64,000 nt of DNA from Patescibacteria group bacterium (GCA_035549555.1 DASZQR010000010.1:744001-808000); one strand, 5' to 3'; shown: positions 17,673 to 26,273, numbered from the stretch's first letter. Made by a program: numbers and translations. The notes: a model not told the origin generated them from the letters alone.

Positions 17673-18176
17673 ATGCAAGATAATTTAAAAAATAAACCCT
17701 GGTATGATTATCTTGAAGAAGATTTAGTTGAGCTTCTTGAGGAATCTTTTGAGCTCCTGGCCGTCGTTCCTTTATGGAAAGACACTTTCCATGATTATTC
17801 TTTTATAGTTTTCCCAGCAGCAAAAGCTTACGAAGGTTTTCTTAAAAAATTATTTTTGGATTTAAATTTTATAACAAGTGAAGATTATTACGGCAAACAT
17901 TTTAGGATTGGTATGGCTTTAAATCCGTCGCTTGAAGAAAGATTTCGCTCAGAAAGCGTTTACGATAAATTAACAGCAATGTTTAATGGTGATAAAACTC
18001 TAAGTGCCAATCTTTGGGAAGCCTGGAAAAATTGCCGCAATCTTTTATTTCATTGGTTCCCGGATGAAAAACGGGCAATTGATTTTAATGAAGCAAAAAA
18101 GAGAGTAGAGATGATAATTGGTGCTGTTGATGAAGCTTACGATAAGTGTAAAATGAAGTTAAATGAAGGTAAGTAA
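17673..18176 (+). CDS. HEPN-domain protein resembling the RNase domain of RnlA/LsoA toxins
   Basis: 167 aa, predicted all-helical. Residues 40-60 read DYSFIVFPAAKAYEGFLKKL, and residues 122-127 are RNLLFH, an R-x4-H motif of the HEPN ribonuclease superfamily with the typical polar residue after Arg. E. coli RnlA is a HEPN RNase whose C-terminal region carries this kind of motif; here that domain stands alone. It overlaps the CPBP protease gene by 14 bp. An RNA-cleaving defence or toxin role is inference from the motif; no obvious antitoxin lies next to it apart from the CPBP protein or the divergent 17063-17644 gene. Confidence 0.55.
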   Translation: MQDNLKNKPWYDYLEEDLVELLEESFELLAVVPLWKDTFHDYSFIVFPAAKAYEGFLKKLFLDLNFITSEDYYGKHFRIGMALNPSLEERFRSESVYDKLTAMFNGDKTLSANLWEAWKNCRNLLFHWFPDEKRAIDFNEAKKRVEMIIGAVDEAYDKCKMKLNEGK

Positions 18177-18813
18177 AACTACATTAATTAAGCATGTTAC
18201 GCTTCTTTTTACTTTCCTTTTGCTTGTGTGGGGATTTTACCGCATCCTTTTTCAGCTCCCTGATTTTGTTGAAGAAATAATAATTAAGCCAGTTATTTGG
18301 ATCATTCCAGTTTTTTATTTAGTAAAATTGGAAAAAAATAATTTACAAAGTATTGGCATAACCTGGAAAAATCTTTTTAAAGGCATTTATTTAAGTTTAT
18401 TTTTAGGAGCACTTTTCACAATCGAAGCAGTAATTGCTAATTTTTTCAAATACGGTCAATTTAATTTTGCAGCAAATTTAGGAAATGAAACTCTTTTCAC
18501 ATCGCTTGCAATTTCCTTTGCAACAGCAATTTCAGAAGAAATAGTTTTTAGAGGTTATTTTTTTACTCGCATCTGGGCAGTTCTTGGAAACGAATGGCAG
18601 GCAAATATTATTACAACAATTGGCTGGACAATAATTCATATTCCAATCACTATTTTTGTAAATAAACTAGATCCGCTTTCGGCTGCAGTTTATCTATTTT
18701 TAACTTTTGTATTTGGACTTGGATCTGCATTTGTTTATGCTCGCACCAAAAATATATCTTCATCAATTTTTCTTCACGTTCTTTGGGAATGGCCCATTGC
18801 TCTCTTTAGATAG
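18163..18813 (+). CDS. CPBP-family intramembrane metalloprotease
   Basis: 216 aa with about seven hydrophobic segments. The three CPBP (Rce1/Abi) motifs are present: EEIVFRG (Glu125, Glu126, Arg130), a His in TIIHIPI (His159), and FLHVLWEW (His205). These proteases cleave within the membrane; bacterial members have been linked to bacteriocin immunity and prenyl-protein processing. It starts inside the HEPN gene end, so the two are co-expressed. Confidence 0.88.
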   Translation: MKVSKTTLIKHVTLLFTFLLLVWGFYRILFQLPDFVEEIIIKPVIWIIPVFYLVKLEKNNLQSIGITWKNLFKGIYLSLFLGALFTIEAVIANFFKYGQFNFAANLGNETLFTSLAISFATAISEEIVFRGYFFTRIWAVLGNEWQANIITTIGWTIIHIPITIFVNKLDPLSAAVYLFLTFVFGLGSAFVYARTKNISSSIFLHVLWEWPIALFR

Positions 18814-18855
18814 TTTGATATTTTCACGACAGTAAGTGTTCGCATTTGTTTTGTC

Positions 18856-18884
18856 TTGACGTACTTGCACTTAGTTTGTACTAT
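18856..18884 (+). promoter_or_regulatory. Sigma-70-type promoter for the DUF5667-like gene
   Basis: TTGACG (18856-18861), 17 bp spacer, TACTAT (18879-18884); TATTAT at 18882-18887 is an alternative -10. It decides the start of the next gene at ATG 18897, because an upstream in-frame ATG at 18846 lies before the promoter. Confidence 0.6.
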
Positions 18885-18896
18885 TATTCTTACCCA

Positions 18897-19520
18897 ATGC
18901 TTAAGAATTTATTACTCTTTTTCGGGAGTTCACTTCTAGCTTCGTTAATACTAATAATTTCAATACTTAGGGTCTCTCAGGTTCAAGCTTTTTCTCAAGA
19001 TCTTCCAACTCCTTCACCGGTAAAATCTACAAATTTAACAATAGTTAGCAATCTTCCTTATCCAGGCCATATTTTGCCTGATAGTCCTTTTTGGCCAATG
19101 ATCGCGTTAAGAGATAAAGTCTGGAGTTTGTTAACAATAAATCCCGCTCAAAAAGCAAATCTTAATTTAGCTCTCGCCAACAAAAGGTTGGCAGCAGCAG
19201 TTGTCTTATTTGAAGAAGGTAAATCAAATTTAGGTTTTTCTGTTTTATCAAAGGCTGAAAATTATTTAAGCGAATCAAATAGGGAAGAATATTTAGCTTC
19301 ACAAGAAGGTAGTGACATGAAAGATTTTTTACAAAAATACACACTTTCAACAATTGAGCATGCAAAAGTTATAAATAGTCTTGCAACTGTTGCTCCGGAA
19401 AATGTTAAACCGTTAATTATTAAAATTGAAAATTCTCCAAATACTCTTTATGGTTTTGGCCGCGATAATTTAAACGAAGTACATCTTCCAGTTCCTCAAA
19501 ATCCATATCTTTTAAATTGA
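18897..19520 (+). CDS. DUF5667-like secreted or membrane-anchored protein
   Basis: 207 aa from ATG 18897. An N-terminal hydrophobic segment (about residues 4-27) is followed by LPYPGHILPDSPFWPMIALRDKVWSLLTINPAQKANLNLALANKRLAAA, the pattern of DUF5667 (a helical extracytoplasmic domain frequent in CPR and some Firmicutes). Function unknown. The start follows from the promoter at 18856-18884; the longer frame from 18846 adds an unlikely leader. Confidence 0.75.
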   Translation: MLKNLLLFFGSSLLASLILIISILRVSQVQAFSQDLPTPSPVKSTNLTIVSNLPYPGHILPDSPFWPMIALRDKVWSLLTINPAQKANLNLALANKRLAAAVVLFEEGKSNLGFSVLSKAENYLSESNREEYLASQEGSDMKDFLQKYTLSTIEHAKVINSLATVAPENVKPLIIKIENSPNTLYGFGRDNLNEVHLPVPQNPYLLN

Positions 19521-19545
19521 CCTCTTTTGAATTATTAAAATCCAG

Positions 19546-19620
19546 TTGACGAAAAATTTTGAGAAGATAATATGAATTTATCTTAAAAAGTTTTCATATA
19601 TGAAAACTTTTAATTTTTTT
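19546..19620 (+). promoter_or_regulatory. Promoter and palindromic leader of the ribonucleotide reductase gene
   Basis: TTGACG (19546-19551) with a TAATAT at 19568-19573 forms a likely promoter. Downstream, 19586-19611 is a perfect 26-nt palindrome centred on CATATATG, followed by a T7 tract (19614-19620) just before the ATG at 19626. As RNA it would make a strong hairpin plus U-run, like an intrinsic terminator or attenuator; as DNA it could be a repressor operator. It lacks the 10-nt core spacing of an NrdR box, and no cobalamin riboswitch is visible. Confidence 0.5.
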
Positions 19621-19625
19621 CAAAT

Positions 19626-22025
19626 ATGCCAACAGTTGTTCCAACACAAAAAGAAAAAGAAGTAAAAGAAACTAAGAAAAATTTATTAAATAAAGATTTT
19701 GTTTTTGCCTCTCCAGTAAACCCTACTGTATTAGATGGCTTTAGACAGGAAATTTTTCTTGATAGATATTCTCTCAAAGACGAAGAGGGAAAAGCTCTCG
19801 AGAAATATCCAGAACAAATGTGGAGGCGTGTTGCATGGGGAATAAGCCAACAAGAAGCTACAAAACTTCAAAAATTCTGGGAAGAAAAGTTTTATCAGGC
19901 AATGAAAGATTTCAAATTTATTCCAGCTGGAAGGATTTTATCCGGCGCCGGAACTCCTTATGAAGTTACTTATTATAATTGTTATGTAATTCCGTCTCCT
20001 TCAGATTCTCGTGGAGGAATTATGGAAAATATAACTACAACTGTTGAAATTCAATCCCGTGCTGGTGGAGTTGGTTTAAATTTAAGTACACTTCGCCCTC
20101 GCGGCGCCCGAGTTAAAAAGGTAAACGGCACATCAAGCGGTCCTGTTAATTGGGCTTCTCTTTATTCAACTGCAAATCACGATGTTATCCAGCAGGGAGG
20201 TTCTCGCCGCGGTGCATTAATGTTAATGCTTAATGATTGGCATCCAGATATTGAAGAATTCATTACAGTCAAAGAAGATCTAAGTAAAATTCCTGGAGCA
20301 AACCTTTCAGTCTGTGTTTCAGATGATTTTATGGCTGCCGTTAAGGGAGATTTAGACTGGGAATTAAAATTCCCAGATACTTCATTTGAAAAGTATGATG
20401 ACGAATGGGATGGAGATATAAAATCTTGGCAGAAAAAAGGTTATCCAACCAAAGTTTATAAAACAGTTAAAGCAAAAGATATTTGGGAAATGATTGCAAA
20501 AGCGGCCTGGAGATCTGCAGAGCCCGGAGTTGTTTTCATTGATCGCTACAACAAAATGAGCAACACTTGGTATTTTGAAAAAATTATTGCAACCAATCCT
20601 TGCGGTGAGCAAGGCCTTGGCCCCTGGGGAGTTTGTAATTTAGGTCATCTTAATTTGCCAATGTTCGTTAAAGATGGGCAAATGGATTACGATGCTTTAA
20701 AAGAGCACGCAGCTATTGCAACTAGATTTTTAGATAATGTTGTTGATGCAAATTATTATTTCTACAAAGAAAATGAAGAAGCTGCTAAAAAAATAAGGCG
20801 CACAGGCCTTGGCACTTTAGGTCTTGGCGATGCTTTAATCAAAATGGGAATCAAATATGGAAGTGATGAAAGTTTGGTAGCAATTGATAAAATTTATAAA
20901 ACAATTCGCGATAGCGCTTATTCTACCTCAGCATCTCTTTCAAAAGAAAAAGGACCTTTTGGTGGATTTATTAAAGAAAAATATATGAAAGGCCAGTTTA
21001 TTAAAAAGCTTCCAGTCGAATTACAGGAAAAAATAGAGAAAAATGGCATTAGAAATGCAGTTATCCTAACCCAAGCTCCAACTGGTACGATCTCTATATT
21101 GGCGGGAGTTAGCTCAGGTATTGAGCCAGTTTACGAATTTACTTTTAAGCGAACTGATAGAACAGGAGTACATGTAGTCAACCATCCTTTATATCAGGAA
21201 TGGATTGATAAACATCCAGGCGATAAGGTTCCAGATTATTTTGTAAGCGCCAGTCAATTAAGTCCTGAAGAACATGTCAGAGTCCAGGCAAAAATTCAAG
21301 AATATGTTGACTCATCAATAAGTAAAACTGTGAATGCTCCAGAAAGTCACAGTGTTGAGGATGTCAAAAAGCTTTACAACTTGGCTTACGAATTGGGTTG
21401 TAAAGGTGTCACTTATTTTAGAGATGGAAGCAGAACTGGAGTTTTATCAAAAGTCGATGAAAAGAAAGAAGAGGCACCTGTAGCTCTTGAAATTAAACCT
21501 CGCCCAACCAAAGTTGAAGGAGCAACTTATAGAATTCCAACCCCTATGGGAAGTGCATTTATCACAGTAAATCAAGATCAAAATGGCAATCCCTTTGAAG
21601 TTTTCGTCGCAATCGGCAAAGCCGGCTCGGAAGTTGCAGCAATGGCAGAAGCGATTGGAAGATTAATTTCTACAACTTTAAGATTTGGAAATCATATGCC
21701 TCCTCTTGAAAGAGCAAAAGATTTAGTGGAGCAGTTGCAGGGAATCGGCGGCGGAAGTTCTGTTGGCTTTGGTCCAAACAAAGTGAGAAGTCTTCCCGAT
21801 GCTGTTGCCAAAGCAATCTCAATGCATTTTGGTCTTATGCCAGTCCATAAAGATGAAACTCAGGCGGTTCAGCAAAGTTTAGAAATAACAGTTGAATCAG
21901 CCCAGTTAACTATTAATAGTAGCCCAAGTCTTAAAAAAGATTTATGTCCAAGCTGTGGCCAGGCAAGTCTAGTCCTCGAAGAAGGTTGTAAGAAGTGTTA
22001 TAGCTGTGGTTATTCTGAGTGTTAA
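19626..22025 (+). CDS. nrdJ: Ribonucleoside-diphosphate reductase, adenosylcobalamin-dependent (class II)
   Basis: 799 aa. Reduces ribonucleotides to deoxyribonucleotides using adenosylcobalamin to make the thiyl radical. Visible are YYNCYVIPSP (first redox Cys), GGVGLNLSTLRPRGA, NPCGEQGLGPWGVCNLGHLNLP (radical Cys and Glu of NPCGE, second redox Cys), TQAPTGTISILAGVSSGIEP, and a TSCPD-type domain at about 640-710. The C-terminus ends in CPSCGQ...CKKCYSCGYSEC, a Cys cluster that probably binds zinc and relays electrons. A cobalamin adenosyltransferase two genes downstream supplies the cofactor. Confidence 0.96.
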   Translation: MPTVVPTQKEKEVKETKKNLLNKDFVFASPVNPTVLDGFRQEIFLDRYSLKDEEGKALEKYPEQMWRRVAWGISQQEATKLQKFWEEKFYQAMKDFKFIPAGRILSGAGTPYEVTYYNCYVIPSPSDSRGGIMENITTTVEIQSRAGGVGLNLSTLRPRGARVKKVNGTSSGPVNWASLYSTANHDVIQQGGSRRGALMLMLNDWHPDIEEFITVKEDLSKIPGANLSVCVSDDFMAAVKGDLDWELKFPDTSFEKYDDEWDGDIKSWQKKGYPTKVYKTVKAKDIWEMIAKAAWRSAEPGVVFIDRYNKMSNTWYFEKIIATNPCGEQGLGPWGVCNLGHLNLPMFVKDGQMDYDALKEHAAIATRFLDNVVDANYYFYKENEEAAKKIRRTGLGTLGLGDALIKMGIKYGSDESLVAIDKIYKTIRDSAYSTSASLSKEKGPFGGFIKEKYMKGQFIKKLPVELQEKIEKNGIRNAVILTQAPTGTISILAGVSSGIEPVYEFTFKRTDRTGVHVVNHPLYQEWIDKHPGDKVPDYFVSASQLSPEEHVRVQAKIQEYVDSSISKTVNAPESHSVEDVKKLYNLAYELGCKGVTYFRDGSRTGVLSKVDEKKEEAPVALEIKPRPTKVEGATYRIPTPMGSAFITVNQDQNGNPFEVFVAIGKAGSEVAAMAEAIGRLISTTLRFGNHMPPLERAKDLVEQLQGIGGGSSVGFGPNKVRSLPDAVAKAISMHFGLMPVHKDETQAVQQSLEITVESAQLTINSSPSLKKDLCPSCGQASLVLEEGCKKCYSCGYSEC

Positions 22026-22264
22026 TGTCTCATACTCCATTTGATGTTCTTGAAGAAAAATTAAACAAAGGAATTAAAAAAGTTAAAGTTGGCGGTATTT
22101 ATTTTCATTATAAAAATCCAAACCATTATTATGTTATTGAATCAGTTGGTTTTATAGAAAGCTCTGAAGAAGTTGCAGTAGTTTATCGCGCCTTATATGG
22201 CAAAGGCATTGTCTGGGTCCGCCCTCTTGAAGAATTTTTACAAAAGTTTACTATTGTAAAATAA
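22025..22264 (+). CDS. DUF1653 family protein
   Basis: 79 aa from ATG 22025, which overlaps the nrdJ stop by one base (TAATG). GIYFHYKNPNHYYVIESVGF followed by VVYRALYGKGIVWVRPLEEF matches DUF1653, a small beta-rich family of unknown function. Tight coupling to nrdJ and the adenosyltransferase suggests an accessory role in nucleotide or cofactor metabolism; this is inference. Confidence 0.85.
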   Translation: MSHTPFDVLEEKLNKGIKKVKVGGIYFHYKNPNHYYVIESVGFIESSEEVAVVYRALYGKGIVWVRPLEEFLQKFTIVK

Positions 22265-22858
22265 ATGCCAATCTATACTAAAAAAGGTGATAAAGGAGAA
22301 ACTGGATTATTTTCTCATAACCCTGAGCAAAAAATCAGAATTTCCAAATCATCTTTAAGGGTTCGAGCAATTGGCGCAATTGACGAATTAGATTCCTTTA
22401 TTGGTCTAGCCAAGAGTTTTACTAACGATAAATCTTACACAAAACTTCTTTCAGAAGTTCAAAGAAATCTTTTAACCATTGGATCCCATCTCGGTGGTTC
22501 TGGTTTAAAATTTTCAAAATCCAAAACTAATTTTCTGGAGAAAAAGATTGACGAGTGGGATAAAGAGCTTCCCAAACTTAGTAATTTTATTTTGCCTGGT
22601 GGAACAAATTTAGGAGCTCAATTACATGTTTGCAGATCAGCTACAAGAAGAGCAGAAAGAGAAATTACTGCATTAAGCGAATTAGAATCTGTTCACGGTA
22701 ATATAAAGATGTATATAAATAGACTAAGCGATTTTATGTTTCAGTTTAGTCGCTATGTAAATTTTAAAGAAAATATTAAGGAAGAAATATGGGTTGGCCG
22801 TGCTACAATAAATCATGCCCGTGACTCCGGAAATTCCAGTAGATCAAAAAGTAGTTGA
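22265..22858 (+). CDS. ATP:cob(I)alamin adenosyltransferase, PduO type
   Basis: 197 aa. Motifs: IYTKKGDKGETGLF (the ATP-binding N-terminal loop), VRAIGAIDELDSFIGLA, FILPGGTNLGAQLHVCRSATRRAERE (the conserved R-RxxE helix) and NRLSDFMFQFSRYVN. It transfers adenosine from ATP to reduced cobalamin to make adenosylcobalamin, the cofactor of the class II ribonucleotide reductase 240 bp upstream. No de novo B12 pathway is visible, so salvage of scavenged corrinoid is likely. Confidence 0.93.
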   Translation: MPIYTKKGDKGETGLFSHNPEQKIRISKSSLRVRAIGAIDELDSFIGLAKSFTNDKSYTKLLSEVQRNLLTIGSHLGGSGLKFSKSKTNFLEKKIDEWDKELPKLSNFILPGGTNLGAQLHVCRSATRRAEREITALSELESVHGNIKMYINRLSDFMFQFSRYVNFKENIKEEIWVGRATINHARDSGNSSRSKSS

Positions 22859-23108
22859 GCACCCGTCTGAAATTTTTTCGGAAAATCTAGCTAGTGCAGG
22901 TATCGCTTCTACTCCTCAAACTCCCAAAGCCACTTTAAATAGTAATAATCAGCCTATAACGCAAAATGGAACTCAATCTGCTAAAATACAGATTCCATCC
23001 GATAGAAATTCACTAATTCAAAAAGCGGGAGGTTCTATTAATGACGCTGCTACTTGGCTCGCTAGATTTTTCTTGAGGATGTTAGCAAAAGAAAATGCCA
23101 ATAACTAG
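22815..23108 (+). CDS. Small Pro/Ser/Asn-rich protein of unknown function
   Basis: 97 aa overlapping the adenosyltransferase gene by 44 bp and the VirD4-like gene by 14 bp. The first 65 residues are low-complexity and polar (VTPEIPVDQK, QTPKATLNSNNQPI); the C-terminus is an amphipathic helix (DAATWLARFFLRMLAK). It could be a membrane-associated accessory of the ATPase that follows. No family recognised. Confidence 0.5.
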   Translation: MPVTPEIPVDQKVVEHPSEIFSENLASAGIASTPQTPKATLNSNNQPITQNGTQSAKIQIPSDRNSLIQKAGGSINDAATWLARFFLRMLAKENANN

Positions 23109-25464
23109 TTCATCAGTTCCAGTTTCTGTATCTTCTTTGCCGGCAATAAACTTTCCGGTATTATTTTTTGCTGCTCTCTTTTTTTGTATCGCAGTTTTAA
23201 TTCTCGCAGTTTTAGGTTTCATTGGTTTTACTTTTTACAAAAATCGTCACCGAGAAGAGAGATCTTTAAAATCAGTTCTACTTCAAATTGCAGTTCCTCA
23301 AACAAATGACATCAAAATTGACGCCATGGAACAGTTATTTTCTAGTCTTAATTCCATTAAAAAAGGAGGTTGGAAACAAAAATACGATGTTCAGCCTGTT
23401 GTTTCATTTGAAATTGTAGCGCGCCCCGAAGACATTAGGTTTTATATTTGGACGCCAAAAAAATTAGTAGATTTAATTGAAAAACAGGTTCACGGCGCTT
23501 ACCCTCAAGCTGAAGTAAAACAAGTTGATGAATATAATATTTTTACAGAAGATGGAAAAGTTGCATACAAATCTTTTCAATTAAAAAAGCCAAACTTTAA
23601 TCCAATTAGAGTTTACAAAGATCTAGCAACCGATCCGCTTTCAAGTTTGACTTCAGCTCTTGCCAAAATGGGAGCAGGTGAGGGCGCTGCAATCCAGATT
23701 GTAATCTCTCCTGCAGAAATTCCCTGGAGCAAAGAAGGAAAAGATTTCATTAGTAAGACCAAAAAGCAGGAAAGTGATCCTGAAAAAGCAAAGTTTAGTG
23801 TTTCTGGAAAATCTCTTGAAAATGTAGAAACCAAAGTTAATAAACCAGGTTTTGAAACTTCAGTTCGTATTGTTGTCGTTGCGGCAACCGAAGAATCAGC
23901 CAAAGCCCATTTAAGCAATATTAGTAGTACCTTTGAACAATTTAACGGTGAATTAAATGGCTTAGGAGGGCGTAAAATTTTTAATAAATCCATGTTTATG
24001 GAAGATTTTCTGTATCGCTATCAGCCAGAGTTCAATGTCCGCGGCAATCACAAGTCAGTTTTAAATTCAGAAGAACTTGCAACTCTTTATCACTTTCCAA
24101 ATCGCGCAATCACAACTCCTCATATTTTTTGGGTAAATGCAAAAACTGCTCCGGCCCCAGCAGAAATTCCAACCAGTGGTTTATATCTTGGCAAAAGCGT
24201 TTACCGTGGCGTTGAAAGGCCTGTTTATATCGGCAACGAAGATCGTCTTCGCCATATGTACATTATTGGAAAGACAGGAACAGGCAAGTCAGAATTTTTA
24301 AAGCAAATGATTCTTCAGGATATTAATGAAGGCAAAGGTTTATGTTTTATGGATCCGCACGGCGATGCTGTTGAGCAGATCCTTGAAATGATTCCTCCAG
24401 AGCGCGCCGAAGATGTTATTTACTTTAATCCTTCAGACACCGAGCGTCCTGTTGGTCTAAATTTAATGGAAGCAAAAACAGAAGACCAAAAACATTTTGC
24501 AGCTACGGCCGTTATTAACATGATGTATAAACTTTTTGATCCCTATAAAACTGGTATTGTTGGTCCTCGTTTTGAGCACGCAGTCAGAAATGCCATGCTT
24601 ACAGCAATGTCCGCTCCAGAAACTTCTTTTATTGAAGTCATGCGCATTTTGACAGACGCCAGATATGTTCAAGAATTATTGCCTCAAGTTACTGATCCAA
24701 TTGTCAGGCGTTACTGGACAGACCAGATTGCTCAAACAAGTGATTTCCATAAATCAGAAGTTCTTGATTATATTACTTCCAAATTTGGAAGATTTGTTAC
24801 CAATAAATTGGTGAGAAATATTATTGGTCAGTCGCAATCTTCGTTTGATTTAAGAGAAGTAATGGACACCGGAAAAATTTTGCTAATTAATTTATCAAAG
24901 GGAACTTTAGGAGAAGAGAATTCTAATTTCTTGGGATTAATTTTAGTTCCTCGCATTCTTATGGCTGCAATGTCTCGAGCTGATACTCCTATGGAAAATC
25001 GCCGCGACTTTTTCCTTTATGTTGACGAGTTTCAAAACTTTGCGACTCCTGATTTTGCTGTCATTTTATCAGAGGCAAGAAAATATCGTTTGGGATTAAC
25101 AGTTGCCAATCAGTTTATCGGCCAGGTTGAAGAAGAAGTTAAAGCTGCTATTTTTGGAAATGTCGGTTCAATTATTTCTTTTCGTGTCGGTGTAACTGAT
25201 GCCAGTTATTTGTCTCATGAATTTACGCCTGTATTTTCAGAAGACGATTTATTAAATGTCGAACGATATCACGCTTTTATGAAAACAATTGTAAATAATG
25301 AGCCCGTCGCGCCTTTTTCAATTGATACCACAAAAGATATTAAAGGAGATAAAGAAAAAGCCAATAAACGTGTCGCAGAAATAATTAAAGAAATGAGCCG
25401 ACTTCGCTATGGCAAAGACGCAAGGTTAGTCGAAGCCGAAATTACAAGACGTGCAAAATTGTAA
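23095..25464 (+). CDS. VirD4/TraG-like membrane-anchored DNA-transport ATPase
   Basis: 789 aa. One strong N-terminal membrane segment (about 20-48), a poorly conserved middle domain, then a P-loop ATPase: GKTGTGKSEFLKQM (Walker A), CFMDPHGDAVEQI, and FFLYVDEFQNFATPDF (Walker B), followed by ANQFIGQ and NVGSIISFRVG, as in type IV secretion coupling and TraD/HerA-like proteins. Such ATPases in CPR often accompany VirB4/TraC and type IV pilus genes, which are absent here. It may move DNA during conjugation or uptake; direction is unknown. Confidence 0.85.
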   Translation: MPITSSSVPVSVSSLPAINFPVLFFAALFFCIAVLILAVLGFIGFTFYKNRHREERSLKSVLLQIAVPQTNDIKIDAMEQLFSSLNSIKKGGWKQKYDVQPVVSFEIVARPEDIRFYIWTPKKLVDLIEKQVHGAYPQAEVKQVDEYNIFTEDGKVAYKSFQLKKPNFNPIRVYKDLATDPLSSLTSALAKMGAGEGAAIQIVISPAEIPWSKEGKDFISKTKKQESDPEKAKFSVSGKSLENVETKVNKPGFETSVRIVVVAATEESAKAHLSNISSTFEQFNGELNGLGGRKIFNKSMFMEDFLYRYQPEFNVRGNHKSVLNSEELATLYHFPNRAITTPHIFWVNAKTAPAPAEIPTSGLYLGKSVYRGVERPVYIGNEDRLRHMYIIGKTGTGKSEFLKQMILQDINEGKGLCFMDPHGDAVEQILEMIPPERAEDVIYFNPSDTERPVGLNLMEAKTEDQKHFAATAVINMMYKLFDPYKTGIVGPRFEHAVRNAMLTAMSAPETSFIEVMRILTDARYVQELLPQVTDPIVRRYWTDQIAQTSDFHKSEVLDYITSKFGRFVTNKLVRNIIGQSQSSFDLREVMDTGKILLINLSKGTLGEENSNFLGLILVPRILMAAMSRADTPMENRRDFFLYVDEFQNFATPDFAVILSEARKYRLGLTVANQFIGQVEEEVKAAIFGNVGSIISFRVGVTDASYLSHEFTPVFSEDDLLNVERYHAFMKTIVNNEPVAPFSIDTTKDIKGDKEKANKRVAEIIKEMSRLRYGKDARLVEAEITRRAKL

Positions 25465-25465
25465 A

Positions 25466-25873
25466 CTAATATTGTTTCGTCATTGAAAACTTAATTTCTT
25501 CTCCAAATAAACCATTAAGTGTTCCGCGAACTGCATTATATTTATATTCAGGATGTTCATTATGATCATCATATTCAAACTTCCAATCAGTTTCTTCAAT
25601 ATTTGGAGGGCGCATTGGATTTAAACTAAGCATGCTAAAAGCTTCTGCCAATTTAGACCGATTGTGATTAAATAATCTCTGTGCTTGTTCTAAATTAGGT
25701 GTTTCAATGTTAATCCCTCCAGGATAAATTCCTTCTGTAAAATTACAATTAACAGAAACAGTTGGGTGATATTCTGTTGGTTTAGATAAAGACCATTGAC
25801 CATTTTTTGCAAAAATGTTTTGCCCTTTTTCTTTAGCTAGAGCTCTCTCAACTGCGTCTCGATAGTCTGTCAT
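25466..25873 (-). CDS. Hypothetical protein
   Basis: 135 aa, soluble, no recognised family. It is rich in Asn, Pro and Tyr (WKFEYDDHNEHPEYKYNAV), with beta-rich character. It converges on the VirD4-like gene with 1 bp between stops and diverges from the DUF1801 gene. On its strand TATAAT lies 8 bp before the ATG, suggesting its own leaderless promoter. Confidence 0.6.
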   Translation of the reverse strand: MTDYRDAVERALAKEKGQNIFAKNGQWSLSKPTEYHPTVSVNCNFTEGIYPGGINIETPNLEQAQRLFNHNRSKLAEAFSMLSLNPMRPPNIEETDWKFEYDDHNEHPEYKYNAVRGTLNGLFGEEIKFSMTKQY

Positions 25874-25895
25874 TTGATATGATTATATCAAATGA
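25870..25895. promoter_or_regulatory. Perfect 11 bp inverted repeat between divergent genes
   Basis: TCATTTGATAT (25870-25880), 4 bp GATT, ATATCAAATGA (25885-25895). It covers the start codon of the minus-strand gene and its -10, and lies 10 bp upstream of the DUF1801 start. A dimeric repressor site or mRNA hairpin is possible; part of the symmetry comes from the AT-rich -10 itself. Confidence 0.4.
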
Positions 25896-25905
25896 CCTTT
25901 GAATT

Positions 25906-26256
25906 ATGAAAAATGTAAAAACAATTGACGAATATATCGCTTATTATCCAAAAGAAGTTCAAGAAATTTTAAATAAATTTCGTAAAACAATTCATGACAT
26001 TGCACCAAATGCAACCGAGTCAATTAATTATGGAGTCCCAACTTTCAAATTAAATGGCAAAAATTTGGTTCATTTTGCAAGCTTTCCTGATCATTACAGT
26101 TTTTTCCCAACTTCATCAGGTGTTTCCCACTTCCAAAAAGAATTAAAAAATTATAAAACTTCAAAAGGCACAATTCAGTTTCCAGTAAACAAAGAAATCC
26201 CTTGGGATTTAGTAAAACAAATTACAGAATTTCGAGTAAAAGAAGTAATGAAATGA
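25906..26256 (+). CDS. DUF1801 (YdhG-like) protein
   Basis: 116 aa. IDEYIAYYPKEVQEILNKFRKTIHDIAPNATESINYGVPTFKLNGK and later HYSFFPTSSG and GTIQFPVNKEIP match the DUF1801/YdhG family, a frataxin-like alpha/beta fold. Members are reported in iron or stress contexts, but the function is not settled. It precedes a tRNA by 17 bp, and the tRNA's -10 begins directly after this gene's stop. Confidence 0.85.
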   Translation: MKNVKTIDEYIAYYPKEVQEILNKFRKTIHDIAPNATESINYGVPTFKLNGKNLVHFASFPDHYSFFPTSSGVSHFQKELKNYKTSKGTIQFPVNKEIPWDLVKQITEFRVKEVMK

Positions 26257-26273
26257 TATAATAGCTTCAGTTT

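Noticed and set aside
19586-19611. NrdR box in the nrdJ leader
   Set aside because: The dyad lacks the conserved 16-nt NrdR pattern and tandem spacing.
19521-19625. Cobalamin riboswitch before nrdJ
   Set aside because: The region is about 100 nt and has no B12-box-like sequence or multi-stem fold.
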